Notes: generated by a model not told the origin, from the letters alone. A DNA stretch of 64,000 nt from Powellomyces hirtus (GCA_025526995.1 JAHLKG010000011.1:620001-684000), one strand, 5' to 3'. Shown: positions 35,654 to 47,606, numbered from the stretch's first letter. Numbers and translations are program-made.

Positions 35654-37104
35654 TCATACGATCTTGGGATCCAGCAAAGACGTCGCTTGAGCAGAAACCC
35701 CAACAGTTGTCGTTAAGATCGGGGTCGTGTCGGAACTTGAGATAGCAACAGCTGCAAGAGCCGCCAGTTGTGCGGGCAAAATTCTCTGATCTGGCCCCTC
35801 TCCTGCTCCGTTCATGTTCATGCTTTCGACAGCTCGAGCCATGAGGGCGTCGTGTGCCTCTCGGAGACTGGCTTCAAGAGTTTGGATACGACGGTTCAGT
35901 TCGGCTTCACGTACTGCAAAGATGGCTCTTTCCTTTTCGACAAGACCAAGCTTGTGGCTCATCGAGCTGTTGAGGGCTTCAAGCTGATCGACTTGGTTTT
36001 CAAGCGCCTGCATTCTGACCGCCTTGCGCTCACGGGATCGTCTGGCGGCCTCTGCAAAGCAAAGTGTCTGACATTTAGCAAGTAATTCTCAGCGACTAAA
36101 TCCGAGCGGGAGCCACAAATACCTGTATTGCGCCGTCGTTTGAGCGCCAACTCGTCTTCAAGTTCCTCCATCTGCTTGTTAGCTCCTTCCGCAAGTCTGG
36201 CCATCGCCGCCGCCGATTTTGACGGCTTCCCATTAGCAGACGCCGGATCTTCCAGAGGCGACGTATCATACGGCTTTGACCTTCGGCGTCCCGAGCCGCG
36301 TCTATGTGGTCCTGGGGTATGCTGTTGAGACTCATCGAGAGATGTCGTGTGCTGATATTCGGGGGGCGTACAGTGGCTATCTTGTGATCTTTGCGATAGC
36401 TGGTGCTGCTGCTGCTGAGGTAGATGTTGGTGATGGGCTTGACCGAATTGGTGCATGGTGTTGTCGAGTGAGTGGTCTCCGCCAATGTCAGACCCTTCCG
36501 AGTCCGCGCCCAGTTTGAATGACGCGCTGGACAGGGAGTTTGTAAGTTGACGTGGTGAAATCACCTGCGGAAGAGATCCGGACATCACGGATGGTTCAGC
36601 GGCTGGATCAACCAGAAACAAGAAAGGTACAGAGAAGCAAGAGCAGATCCCGTCAGTATGGCAAAAGCGCATGTGCTACCGTTAGTACCTGCGAGTCGCA
36701 CCTTCAGCCGAGTTTGCATTCTCGTTCCTATCCAGATACAGTCCAGCGGCGTACAAGACGGCAGGTCCGTCGGGGTATATGAAATCGCCGTTTGGCATTC
36801 TCTGGAGTTTCAAGTAAGTGGCAGCCTGGGAAGCCGCGGCATGTGAAATAGGCGGGTTGCTGGTGGTAATAAGGTTGTTGGGGTCACTGCTACGTTCATT
36901 GTTGTTGTTGTAGTTACTGTCGAGTATTTCCTGTTGTTGCGGTCGCTGTTGCGCCGCCAGTGCTACTGTGGTAGCAACGGCCGCGGCGGCCGCAGCTGCG
37001 GCTGTTGGTGAGGCCGTTGCAGTCGGAAGGGGTATACGTTGGTGCGGCAGAGCATGTTGTTGTGAAAGGTGGCGATCCGGTTGTGGCTGCTGTTGCGTTT
37101 GCAT
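35654..37104 (-). CDS. Gcn4/Cpc1-like bZIP transcription factor
   Basis: Three exons, complement(36702-37104, 36123-36602, 35654-36051), give 426 residues from the ATG at 37104. The N-terminal half is Gln/Ala/His/Pro-rich with a poly-Ala run. The basic region LALKRRRNTEAARRSRERK is rebuilt across the second intron and contains the Asn-x2-Ala2-x2-Ser-Arg DNA-contact signature, almost the same as yeast Gcn4. The adjoining heptads (ALENQVDQLEALNSSM..., then LGLVEKERAIF) form the zipper, extended by a longer coiled coil. Unlike Gcn4, the bZIP is followed by about 95 residues with an Ala/Thr-rich end. It likely binds TGACTCA-type sites; control of amino-acid genes is inferred from family and neighbourhood. 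The frame is open to 37134 without an ATG. Confidence 0.85.
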
Positions 37105-38471
37105 CGAGAGAAGCGTCGGGTCGTGTGTGGACAATGAAGGGATGCGTGACTATCGTCAATGAATCAGCAACGAGTGGAGCCAAATGACAGGCTGCCCTGG
37201 GCCGTGCGAAAGTGCACTTGACAGTTGAGGAGTTTGGTTGCGGTGATCCCGCGCAGCAGGGCAGTCTACTGAAACCGGAGTGTAAGAAAGGTGAGAAGCG
37301 ATTGCTGCGTTCCCCGAGAGCGAGGCGAGACGCAGGCGACAGACAAAGACCACAAGGTGTAGTTCAGATCGTAACGTGGAAAAGAGTGTTCCAAGCGGAA
37401 CTTTAAAATCGTTGACGAAACAAAAACGCCGTTGGAAAAAGGGGTGTTGGAAAAAGGGGTGTTGGGAGAGCACACTTGGGTTTGGACAGCAACTTCCACT
37501 ATTACAGCGTGGGGGCGCGTTGATGGGATTTAGCTCAGCCTTTCTGAACTGAAGTCACATGTTTTTCGCGATTGTCGTTATTCTTGTTGCTAGGGCAACA
37601 GTTGAGAGAGACGCCCTTCCCAGTTAGCGTTTGGAGAAAAGATAGCTCGTCAACGGCTTTGACGGGTATCATCATACAGTAGCAAGATGTCAGGGTATGG
37701 TCCCATTGATCAATGAGTCTTGTATCTGTTTTGCTGCATCTCGAACCTTTTACGGACATCGCTTTCCCAACTTGCTCTGAACCGTACAGCCGGTAATTTT
37801 CAGAACATAAGCTGGAAAGACTTCCTTCGTCGCGAGTGTAGGAGACTCCACGAGAAAGATACAACGTTGTTGAAAGTAGTTCTATTGGTGCATGTCGATG
37901 ATGTGTACTTGCACAAATGGATTACGGATCAATGGAACTTTGTCACTTTTTTCTTTATACAAACTTGATGATGATGTTCTCCACCACCTTTTGCAACTAA
38001 TATCGTGCTGGATCATTCACACTTCGTTGGGCTGGATTTGCTTGTGACGCCCATGTAAATATCGTATTTCGGGTATACGTGCAAGCCACAAGTACGTTTT
38101 GTTGCGTTGACAGGACATTGACAGGACATCCAAAGTTTTCCCACAAACCTGCCCTATATTAAAAGCTTCTCCCGCTTGAAAATCTCGTCCAAACCACTTT
38201 GAAATATTGTACGTTTCTGTCTATCTTCTCGGCATTGGTACTGTACCGTATATTCCCGGCTACCGTGCAGTAGCAGCCGCGTGGGGATCTTCCACAACCC
38301 ACGCTAGAGTATCGTCCGTCTGCTGGTCCTAAGCTTGGTCTTCTCATATTTTTTACTGTGTGCCAACGACTACTCTAGCCTCAATCCGCAGCTGTCATTT
38401 CAAATTTTTGCCGTTCTTCCCATTTCACCCAAACCTATCAAAAGTGTTACCCACACACCTACACATTCAAA
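37105..38471. other. Long divergent leader/promoter region, bZIP and SDHAF4
   Basis: A 1367-bp region. Reading toward the bZIP gene there is no ATG between the start codon and 37557; the first upstream ATG (37560) is immediately followed by TGA. A 15-bp tandem duplication occurs at 37431-37460. No other gene is seen. Confidence 0.55.
37431..37460. repeat. 15-bp perfect tandem duplication
   Basis: GTTGGAAAAAGGGGT occurs twice in a row (37431-37445 and 37446-37460), in the leader/promoter of the bZIP gene. Confidence 0.9.
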
Positions 38472-38804
38472 ATGCTCCGCACACTCCGACCCCTCCGCAC
38501 ACCCCGTCTCCCCCTCTCCCAATGCTACAGCACCGCACCCCCACCCAAATTTACTCAACCGGGTCCGATCCCATTAGGCAACAAGGCGGATCAAAAAGAA
38601 TTCGAAGATCTCGTCAAACAAGCCCAACAGCCCGTCAACTCGCCCGAACAGAGCCTGCACCCTGACGTTTTGGAGAAGCTCCAGCCTGATGGAGAGTGGG
38701 AGGGAGACAAGAACCCACTGACGGGGGAGATTGGAGGACCTAAGGGCAAGGAACCGACGAGATATGGGGATTGGGAACGGAAGGGGAGGGTGTATGATTT
38801 TTGA
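38472..38804 (+). CDS. Succinate dehydrogenase assembly factor 4 (SDHAF4/Sdh8)
   Basis: An intronless 110-residue ORF. The N-terminus is a mitochondrial presequence (MLRTLRPLRTPRLPL). The C-terminus carries the DUF1674 signature: NPLTGEIGGPKGKEPTRYGD followed by WERKGRVYDF, the hallmark ending of SDHAF4. The family acts in the mitochondrial matrix as chaperone of flavinated SdhA during complex II assembly and limits ROS from free SdhA. Length fits (human 108). Confidence 0.93.
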   Translation: MLRTLRPLRTPRLPLSQCYSTAPPPKFTQPGPIPLGNKADQKEFEDLVKQAQQPVNSPEQSLHPDVLEKLQPDGEWEGDKNPLTGEIGGPKGKEPTRYGDWERKGRVYDF

Positions 38805-39038
38805 AGAGCCATTCATTAGAGGCTAGCAGCTCAACTAGTAGGACAGTTTCAAAGCGCATTATACTTCGGGTAGATGCTAGTACTATCAGCTATCTTGTGC
38901 TATTGTACACATGACAGAGGCGTATGCGTCTTTTTACCTCTAAAAATTAAAAAGAATAGTGTATTTACAAGTGCGTAGCAGCTGCACCAAAAGTTGGTAT
39001 GATAAGTAACATGCGGCCATAGCTGAGTGGCTTTGGGT

Positions 39039-42000
39039 CTATCGACGTCCTCCGCGGCCACCTCCCCGGCCACCACCTCGGGACCCACCGCGACCACTGC
39101 CGCGTGATTTGACGCCATGTCGTCCCGTCTTGAGCCGTCGCTTTTCCTTCTCTTTTCGTTCCTTTGCAATCTGCTGTACTGTCTTGAGTTCCGTTTTCGG
39201 TGCAGACTCTCCCGCACGCAATTTCTTGGCCGTTGGTTCCGATGATGATGATGCTGAGGGTGCAGCTCCTGCACCGGGAGTACCAGCGAGACGGGCTTCT
39301 CTCTCGCGACGCTGTTGATTTCGTGCATAGTTTTTGGAGTTCTGGTCGGGAGCAGTGATCTTGTTGTGACGGTACTTGCGCCCACCGGTCGCGTGGCCGG
39401 CCGCATTTTGGCGATAGGACGCGTCGCCAAGCTCCATCTCGCCTGCGCGCGGGAGCGCGACCTTGCTGCGCTTCTGCCAATCGGCGAATCTATGACAAAG
39501 GAGAACGACAACAAATCAGCATATGCAGATGACTGACACAAGGAGAAGCAGACATTTTCCGCTGCTTCCTTACCTTCCAGACTTGAACGACGCGTTCACA
39601 ACCGCACCACTCTCTGTCCTAATCTTCTTCTTATTATCCGCTCCAATCGTAGGGCGGACAAAGTCGTGTTTCGTCTTGTCCCAGACTAGAGCACCACGGG
39701 CTGGTTTCCGGAGCCCGTCGGCGTCCTCGCCCGTGAGCTCCAAAGTGGCGGCCTGGGCGCGCTCCGCAAAGGACGCCGCGGGTCCTTCGCCCGACTGCAC
39801 GGCGTATCCGCGCTCGGTCTCCGCGTCGGCTTGCGTGTAGGAAATGTAGTTTTCGTCCCGGAAGGTGGAGGGAAGCTTTCGTTTCAGGTTGTAGGCGGAT
39901 GTGAAAGAGCTCTGTGGGCCACAACAAACATACATTGGTCAAGTACTCCTCGGCTTTGTGGACATGCATTTGTTTCTCTTACCTCCAACTGTTCCTCGTC
40001 TGCGGCTTCCAACTTCGGTTTGCCGACGAGCTCACTCTGCTGCCTGGCAATCTTGGCGTCCTTTGCCGCTCTCTCCGTTCTCCACGCAGCAACGCTTCCT
40101 CCAAACTGCCCCCTTCGTTTCGCCATAAGGATAGCTTCTGGTGTCTTTCCACCCTTCTTCGTGGTCTCAAAGACCGTTTCCGCGGGTCTAAATTTCGATA
40201 TGGACGCAATCATGGCTGCCTGCGCATGTTCTGCAGCGTCAGTGGAAGACGCCAGGAGCGGGTGGATGCCAAGGTAGACTGCTGAGATTTCCTTGGCGCG
40301 GGTGTACGAGTCCTTTGAAGCCGGTGGGCGAGATTTGTAGTACATCTTGTAGGCGTTTTTGGTGACTTGTTGGAGGTTCTCGAGGTTAACGTTGCCCTTG
40401 ATGGTAGAGAAGACATGCTCAATGTCCATAGCGAGTGCGGAGGGCGGAATGAGACCATACACGAATTCGGACGCGTAGTCTGGCTCGCGCGCAATGGGGG
40501 TGACGGTGGTGTTGTTCACTGACGCCTCTACCGAGGCAGCCGCGGCGGTGTTGAATGAGGTTGCAAACACGAGTGGTCGGTCCGTAAACATTTGCAGGTC
40601 GAGCAGATACGGCACCTCGTCAGTCGAGACGAGCGAGTATGCTTTTCCGGTTCGGCCAGCACGCGCGGCACGTCCGACACGGTGGACGAAGACTTTGTTA
40701 GAAGCCGGGAAATCGTAGTTGATGACATTGTCGAGCAGGGGCACGTCGATACCACGGGCGGCCACGTCCGTGACAATCAGCACCTTCACCTTGCCGGCCC
40801 GGAAGCGGGACAGGTGGATCTTTCGCGCCGTCTGGTCGAGAGCTCCGTATATGTACGTGTTGACGACTCCTGCGGAGGTGAGTAGTTCCTGGATGTATTC
40901 GACGTGGTGTTTTGTGGCGACAAACACGATTGTTTGCTCTTCCTTGTCGATGGCGGTGCGGAAAAGCGAGAGCAAAGCGGCTTCCTTATCTTCTTGTTTG
41001 ACGGACAGGAAGAACATCTGCAAGTCCTTGCTGATCTTTGTATCAACATCCAGGCGAATAAGTGCAGGGTCACTCAAGCCAGCTTTGGCAAAGTCAACGA
41101 GGAGTTTCGGAAGAGTCGCGGAGAACAGCAGCGTCTGTCGAGCTTCAGGCAACCTGAACATGATTTCCCGCAGCTGCTCCGCGAATCCCATCTCGAACAA
41201 TCGATCGGCTTCATCAAAGACAATATATTCAATTGTCTTGAGGTCGAGACTCATTTCAATGATCAAATGCATAAGACGTCCGGGAGTGGCGATGAGAACG
41301 TCCGGATTGCTGGCGATGGCGGAAAACTGGTCCTCCATGCTGTCACCACCAACCAGGACACAGAAGCGGAGGTCGGTGTATTTGCCGAGGTCTTTGATGA
41401 ACTTGAGGGTTTGCAGCGCCAGTTCACGGGACGGGGATAGAATCAGCGCACGGGCACCGACCTTTGCCGAATGCGTTTTCAGACGCTCGAGCAGCGGGAT
41501 GATGAACGCTGCCGTCTTACCGGAACCGGTACGGGCCATTGCAACCACGTCGCGTCCTTCGTTGATGATGGGGATCGCGCGGCGCTGGATCGGGGTCGGG
41601 ACCTTGTATCCTTTGTGACCGATCGCTTTGTAAACTGGGTAGCTGAGTCCCATGGATTGGAATCCACCGCTTTTGCGGCCTTTTCGGTTCGCGGCCTTCA
41701 CTTTGGCAGCGAATTCTTTGTCGTCACCCTCTCCTTCACTGACGTCGTCATCCACTTCGCTGTCTTCTTCGTTGTCGTCATCTGACGGGCCATCATCGGA
41801 TCCTCCGCCGTTTAGTATTTGTTCCTCCTCGTCGTCTTCGCTCGCCGAACCCATATCGAGGTCTGAGCCGCTTATTGCGTCCTCTCCGTCTTCAGCCGCA
41901 TCGTCCCATTGACCTTCATCGTTGCTCGCATCGTCGTCGGAAGCGATATCGGACCCGCTCTGCCATCCACCGTCTTCATTCTCCTCCTCGCTAAGTGGCA

Positions 42001-42583
42001 CGGTCTCAAACTCCTCGTCATCGTCCCCTCCCTTCTTATTCTTGTTATTCTTCTTGCCACGTTTCTTCTTGTCGGTCTCTTCTTCTTCAGGTTCCGCCGA
42101 GCTTGCCCCTCGTCCACGGCCGCGTCCCGCAGCTCCTCCCCGAGCCGCGCCTCGACTGGCACCCCGTCCAGCGCCCCGTCCTCGATCGCTGCCACCACGC
42201 CCACGTCCACGTCCACGTTCGCCTCCTCGTCCGCGCGCGACTCGTCCCCCTCGGTCGCTGTCCTGGCTGTGGTCTGGCTCATTCGACCACCTGTTTCGCA
42301 GCTTGGCTGCTGTTTCGTTGCTCCGTCCGCCCCGACTGCTGCCGCCGCCACGGCCACCGCGGGTGGTCTTGCTTTTCTCGCCTTCTCGTCGGTAATCCAG
42401 CTTGTCGTCACCGCCTTTGCCGCCCTTGGTCACCTTGCCGCCTTTGGCTCCTCGCAATGGGTCGTCCGGCTTCCTGAGCATTTTGGGCATCCCTTTCCCT
42501 TTAGTGTTGGAGGGTGCCCGTTGTGGGCCTCCGGGCTTTGAGCCCCCTCCTCTTGAGCGTCCTCCTCTTCCTGGTTTCGCCAT
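39039..42583 (-). CDS. DBP10: ATP-dependent RNA helicase DBP10/DDX54
   Basis: Three exons, complement(39983-42583, 39574-39911, 39039-39489), all in phase, give 1129 residues. A long N-terminal extension is Gly/Arg/Lys-rich with RGG-like runs, then strongly acidic (Asp/Glu/Ser). The helicase core shows GSGKT, PSRELALQ, TPGRLMH, DEAD in VFDEADRLFEMGF, SATLP, TDVAARGID and HRVGRAARAGRTG. The C-terminus has the DBP10-specific YISYTQADAETERGY and LTGED segments, RKYRHNKITAPD, then an RGG/GRGG tail. DBP10 is a nucleolar helicase needed for 60S ribosomal subunit assembly. The RG-rich ends are longer than in yeast Dbp10. Confidence 0.93.
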
Positions 42584-43298
42584 GGGTGCTTGTGGGGTAC
42601 TTGGCAAAACGCGCGGAAAGTCCAGAAATTCAGCAAACGGCAAAAACAAAAATATTATGTGAAGCATGAAATCGCAGCAGCGACAGGACACGGCTGGTCA
42701 AGCCACACTCCAGCCAAAAAGTGACTGCCCGTCCCGTGACTTCTAACGTGCGACTAAGCCCCAACACATTGGAATCTCACTGACCTCTGAGTTCTAATGG
42801 ACATGACGGCTGCACGGCGCAGACTATAGGTCTGCCGAAGTGCAGTGACGTTAAGCGATGAAGCTCAGACTTTGTGATCGGGTTCTGATCAGAACTGAAG
42901 ATCATTGACACATTTAATTCTAAGGCGGATGTAGACGGGCAAAATTGCTGTCACGGCCCTCAAATGCAGCTAACACGATGGCACAGTTGGAATTCACCGC
43001 GAACCATGCAAGCAGCGGTGGGAGTTACAGCCCGCAAGCGCCGATCGTCCCAAAGCTTTATTCAGATTGCAGTCTCTTTTTTTAATAGCTACGTCTATGT
43101 GAGACGTTTGACTTGCTCTCACTAGTCGTAATTCATCGTAATTCCTTCTTCCACTCTCGATTTGATGGATTGTCGACACTAACCCAATTATATCCTTTAT
43201 TTGGTATCGCGTGACTCCCACGTCCGATGTCGGCAAGTGTCGAGCGTCGGTTGAAAGTCTCAGAAACCTGCCGACAATACAACCCACACATTAACAAC
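42584..43298. other. Divergent intergenic region, DBP10 and SYF2
   Basis: 715 bp between two start codons. No gene or clear core promoter motif is seen. Confidence 0.45.
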
Positions 43299-44365
43299 AT
43301 GCCAAAGAAAACAAACGTCCCAGATGAGGGAGAGGCAGAGCCAGAGGTCAAGACGCCACAGCAGAAGATGGCAGAACGGCTTGCGCAACTTGAGAAACTG
43401 AAGGCTCTGCGGGTAGGAGGGCAAGTCCCAAAGATCCGTAACCCTACATTCGATTGCTAATGGTAATCGCCAATGCAGGGAGAGTCGCAACGTTTGAACC
43501 GGGAAGATGTCAAGACGGACTTTCGAAAAAAGCAAGACAACCCGAAGGACGTGATACGGCAGGAGCGAAAACGAGGAAAGGCGGAGAACATGCTTGCCAA
43601 GCAGGTGGGCAATTAGATTCGTTAAGTTAATTTACCGCAGGAACGAAACGCTTAACGCAGAGCTGTTACGATTTGTTTCTTTTAGACAGCGGAAATGATC
43701 GGAAAGGACTATGAGCGTCAAAGATCGATGAACTACTCTATAGAGGATGTGGAGCGGTGGGAGGAGAAACAGGAGCAGAAGGAAATGAACGCCGACAAGG
43801 GATTCACGGGTACGTTGCCTGTGATTGCACTCGGCGTATTTGAGGGGAATAAGGGGATGCTTGGGTACGCAAAGGAAGGTTCTAACTCCCACGCATCTGC
43901 AGACCACGGACAGGTGCAGGCCAAAAAATACAACAAGCTGATAAGCGAGCTGAAGCCGAATTTGCGGGAATACACGGAGCAGCGGGCTGCCTACGCGGAG
44001 GCGGGCGGATCTGACAATGCCTTCTACAGAGACGCGGACTCTCTATCATACGCGAATCCCGAAACCCGAACATCTCGGGAAGCGGTGCAGCGAGTTGTCG
44101 AGGATCTACAGAAACAGTTGAGTGCGGTTGTTTCCTGCAATCTTGGTGCGCACATGTGTGCAGTTTCTCAACTTTTTTGTTTCCTTCTTGTGAACACAGA
44201 GACGAGAAACGGAAGAAATTTTCTCGTCGGCGGGAATTCAACGAAGACGAAGATGTCACGTACATCAACGAGCGCAACATGCAGTTTAACAAGAAGATTG
44301 CTCGCGCGTACGACAAATATACGGCGGAAATCAAAGGCAATTTCGAGAGAGGCACGGCGTTATAA
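43299..44365 (+). CDS. SYF2: Pre-mRNA-splicing factor SYF2
   Basis: Five exons (43299-43412, 43479-43604, 43686-43809, 43903-44116, 44200-44365) give 247 residues, against 243 in human SYF2. The protein is charged and helical, with family segments MAERLAQLEKLKALR, ENMLAKQTAEMIGKDYERQR, YSIEDVERWEEK, then RREFNEDEDVTYINERNMQF and the conserved end YDKYTAEIKGNFERGTA. SYF2 is a component of the Prp19-associated spliceosome complex. The last intron is ambiguous: donor GTTGAG at 44117 with acceptor AG 44198-44199 keeps family length; donor GTGCGG at 44122 with acceptor AG 44200-44201 also keeps frame. Confidence 0.92.
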
Positions 44366-44601
44366 GATGCGCCTGGGTGCTATTTATTTTCTATGTACAT
44401 ATATTCTTCTTCACGACCCAAAATCGAGTTCATGTGTCCAAAACGCTCTCTCCAGTGCAGACACAGGGACCGTGAATGTTGCCATATGATCATCACTGGT
44501 CATATGAGTTGGATCAAACGCCGTTTGTGAGAGTCATGGTCAGGTCTCCCCATGCAGACAGTTTATCCCACTCTGTGCAACCGCCCACCCGAGCACTCTC
44601 A

Positions 44602-45239
44602 TTAACTTTCGTTCTTCGAAAACGTATTCACCGTCAACTCCTGCATCGTCGGCATATGCGTCGGAAGAACAATGTTGCACTCAAGTATCCTCACATTTTC
44701 TTGCTCATCCTCTTTCGCACATCCTCCTCCTCCAACCCACCCCCCTTGGCAACCACGTACTCTTTCAACTCCCGGGTCTCTGCCTCAATGCGTCTTCTCA
44801 GATCCACCCATGCAGGGACGTGGCCTGAGCCGCGAGGATCTTGTTGATCTGGAACTCGATGTTGTCAACTCGCGGCGGTGCATCACGGGTGGTGAAATGG
44901 TTTGCCGGCTCCTGGTAGGTTTCTGAATACCCCTCGTTTTTCAGCGCTGCGGATCTGGCCTTCGCTTAAGGCATCCCACCCAGTGAGACGCGAAGGGGGC
45001 AGTTCGTTGGCCCATTTTTTCGGCTTCTCGTTCGGTGTCGACCGTCTCCGCGACGGCGTTTGAAGGGCAGGAGACATTGCTAAGCTCCTTTGCCAGACGG
45101 TGTCATAGACAGTTTCATCGCCTGGGTGAGGAACAGCGGTCGTGTACTCGGCCCAACTACCTGGCGCCCGTGGGGAATACGGTGAGGAGACCGTAAACAG
45201 CACGACGGAGCCGAGAGCATTCTGTAAGTGTCTATACAC
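44602..45239 (-). pseudogene. DUF1992 (DnaJC28-like) gene disrupted by frameshifts
   Basis: The minus strand encodes a DUF1992 domain in several frames. Frame A (45239 downward) reads WDALSEGQIRSAEKRGVFRN then LPGAGKPF and stops within nine bases. The next family segment (VDNIEFQINKILAAQ) lies in another frame, the switch falling at the AAA of 44895-44897. The following segment (GHVPAWVDLRRRIEAETREL) is back in frame A, the switch near 44822-44825. A last segment (DEQENVRILECNIVLPT) is again in a different frame, the switch near a run of six C at 44750-44755. Distances are too short for introns. Either the gene is decaying or the assembly has small indels. The 5' end is unclear: the frame opens without an ATG, and an acceptor-like CTTACAG near 45222 suggests an upstream exon. 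Confidence 0.7.
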
Positions 45240-45452
45240 GTCGTAACACTTAGCCGCACTGTAACTTTGATAGACTTATTATGAGGCCCGAATAGCTGCG
45301 GTGCTCTGCTGTCAGTACGGAAATTCGGAGGGAAAGGTGACCCTGTGGCGCGGGTGGAAAGCGCGTTGTGTCAGAGCAACTTTCCGCCGCAAAGCTTACA
45401 CTGAGATTTGCACCAAATAATCTTCCATTTGTTGCTTTCAATACGAGCTCCA

Positions 45453-47332
45453 ATGGACATCTTGCATACTCTCACGGCAGAACAGCAGCAGACTCTGCAG
45501 AACTACCAGGTATAATATTGTGTAGCAAACACTAATTGCCTGACCCGCCACGCAACAGTTGAGAATAGGTTATATTGAGAAGAGTGCGCGATCTCATTTC
45601 CCTATTCCATAACTCAAGGCCGTTACCAACAATGAAGACCTGGACATGGCCGTTGCCGTTCTGGAAGCACATGGATGGGATCTCCAGGTTAGATGTCTGG
45701 CCCCGGCAAAAGCTGACCAAAAAGCGATGAAAATTGAACTCTTCGAAAGTTGCTGACCTGACGTAAACAATTCCGTTGCAGGCATCAATAACCAGCATGT
45801 TTGAAGATGGGCCCGATGCCGCGACACCCGCTGCAAACGCTGATGATTCTGGCGGTGAACGCGATTTGGATGGAACGTCGCTTGGGACGGGAGGTGTACA
45901 AAGAGGAGTATGTTCCTAGAACATGAGAGTAGGCAATGGCAGGTCTCTGAACATTCTTTTCTGGACATTCGTCAGACATTTTCTATATGGAGTCTCCTCG
46001 CTCTACCAGTCACCCTGCCTCTCAACGTTGTATGGATACTGCTATCTTACGCAGGTACTGTTCCAAAGCGATGCTTCCACCGTCGAATCTCAGAACTGAT
46101 TATGCAAATTCTGGTTGTTCTCCTAATGCAGCCAGTTTCCTGCCCGCTGCATTCCGTCCAGCCATAGCGCGCGCGCCGCCACCGGCATCACGGCGAGAAG
46201 ATCCGCAAGCCGAAGCTGCTCGGTTCGCGCTAGATTTTGACCAAAAGTACGGGGCCACCCACCCGGAATTCTTTGCGGGAACGTATGCGCAGGCGCTCCA
46301 GAAAGCCAAGACTGAGCTGCGTTACCTTGTCGCGTACCTCCACTCGGCTGAGCATGACGATACGGACGCGTTTTGTCGGTGAGCGTTGTGCAGTATACTT
46401 ATTTGCTCGTCGGCTGCTTCCTGGGTAATGCACACAATGCTCATCACGCTCGTTGGGCTGTAGGCGGACCTTGTGTGCGCCAGAACTGGCACCGGAGCTA
46501 ACACGGCGGAACGTCTTGCTGTGGGGCGGTGATATCCGCAACACGGAGGCGTTTCAAGTCAGCAACATTCTTGGTGCCTCGCGCTACCCTTTCCTAGCCA
46601 TCATAGCGCCACACCAAAGCCGTCTGTCGATAGTGGATCGGAAAGAAGGTGGGGCGGAACAGAGACGTTGGTTTCCCTACCGAATCACCAAACTCTATTC
46701 TGTATACAGGTCCGTGCTCCGCCGCTGACATTGTGTCTTCACTGACGACCGTCATGGAACGCATGGACCCCGAACTCGCAACCCTTCGCGCCGAACGCCA
46801 AGCTCGAGAACAAACCCGTCTCATCCGCGAACAGCAAGACGAAGCCTACCAAGCCTCCCTGCGCGCCGACAAGGAAAAACAACGCAAAGCTTCAGAAGAA
46901 CAAGCTCGCAAAGACCGCGAACGGCGGCGCTCGTCCCAACGCGAACAAGCCCTCCTCGACCTCACCGCCCGTAAAAAAGCCCGCATCGCCCAACTCGTCG
47001 CGGACTTGCCTCCCGAACCCCCAGCGTCAACACCCAACACCACGTACCTCTCCATCCGCCTGCCCGGTGGATCCCGCGCTCTCCGTAGATTTCATGAAAC
47101 GGACACGGTCCGCCAGCTCTATGAGTTTGTGGAAACGAGAGAGTTGGACCCGATTCCGATAAATAGGGACTTTGTGGTCGTTGGGGTGTTCCCGAGGAAG
47201 GAATTCAATGAACCGGAAAAAACGTTGAAGGAGGTCGAGCTGTGCCCGAGTGCAACCTTGCATGTGGAAGAGAAGATCAATCCGGATGAGGATGATGGAG
47301 ATGATGACGACGACAGTGGCGATGACAATTAA
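45453..47332 (+). CDS. UBX domain protein, FAF2/UBXD8-like ERAD factor
   Basis: Seven exons (45453-45509, 45619-45687, 45782-45907, 45976-46054, 46132-46378, 46464-46648, 46710-47332) give 461 residues (human FAF2 is 445). Order of domains: UBA (LTAEQQQTLQNYQ then EDLDMAVAVLEAHGWDLQA), a hydrophobic hairpin (SLLALPVTLPLNVVWILLSY), a thioredoxin-like UAS domain (NVLLWGGDIRNTEAF, SRYPFLAIIAP), a long Arg/Glu/Ala coiled coil, then a C-terminal UBX (LSIRLPGGSRALRRF, VVGVFPRKEF) and an acidic tail. FAF2/Ubx2 proteins anchor in ER/lipid-droplet membrane by the hairpin and recruit Cdc48/p97 through UBX to extract ubiquitinated substrates. Confidence 0.92.
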
Positions 47333-47606
47333 AATTTCCTCAACATGCTCAACACATTTGCGTGGTGTCAACGGCCTGTGTTCTGCAACGTAATTTCTTT
47401 CAGGTAAATCCTGAGTCCAATTTAATTCGTATTCATCATCGCTTAGCCGTGTGTTGCTCCGGCCCTGTTCAAATTGTAATTTTGGCGGATACGGCTGCAA
47501 TGTGGGGTCGTCAATTAAGCTACTTACAAGAATGCAAGGGTTTTCAAGCCCCTGCACCGTTACGTAAACGCGGTGCGGCCAGGCCAGCGTCAACTGGCCA
47601 GGACAA

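Noticed and set aside
40719..41618. 299-codon ORF on the plus strand
   Set aside because: Antisense shadow of DBP10, whose motifs are intact on the minus strand.
44883..44900. Very short (18-bp) intron as explanation of the DUF1992 frame change
   Set aside because: Far below the minimum seen in this window (about 55 bp), and it would not explain the second and third shifts.
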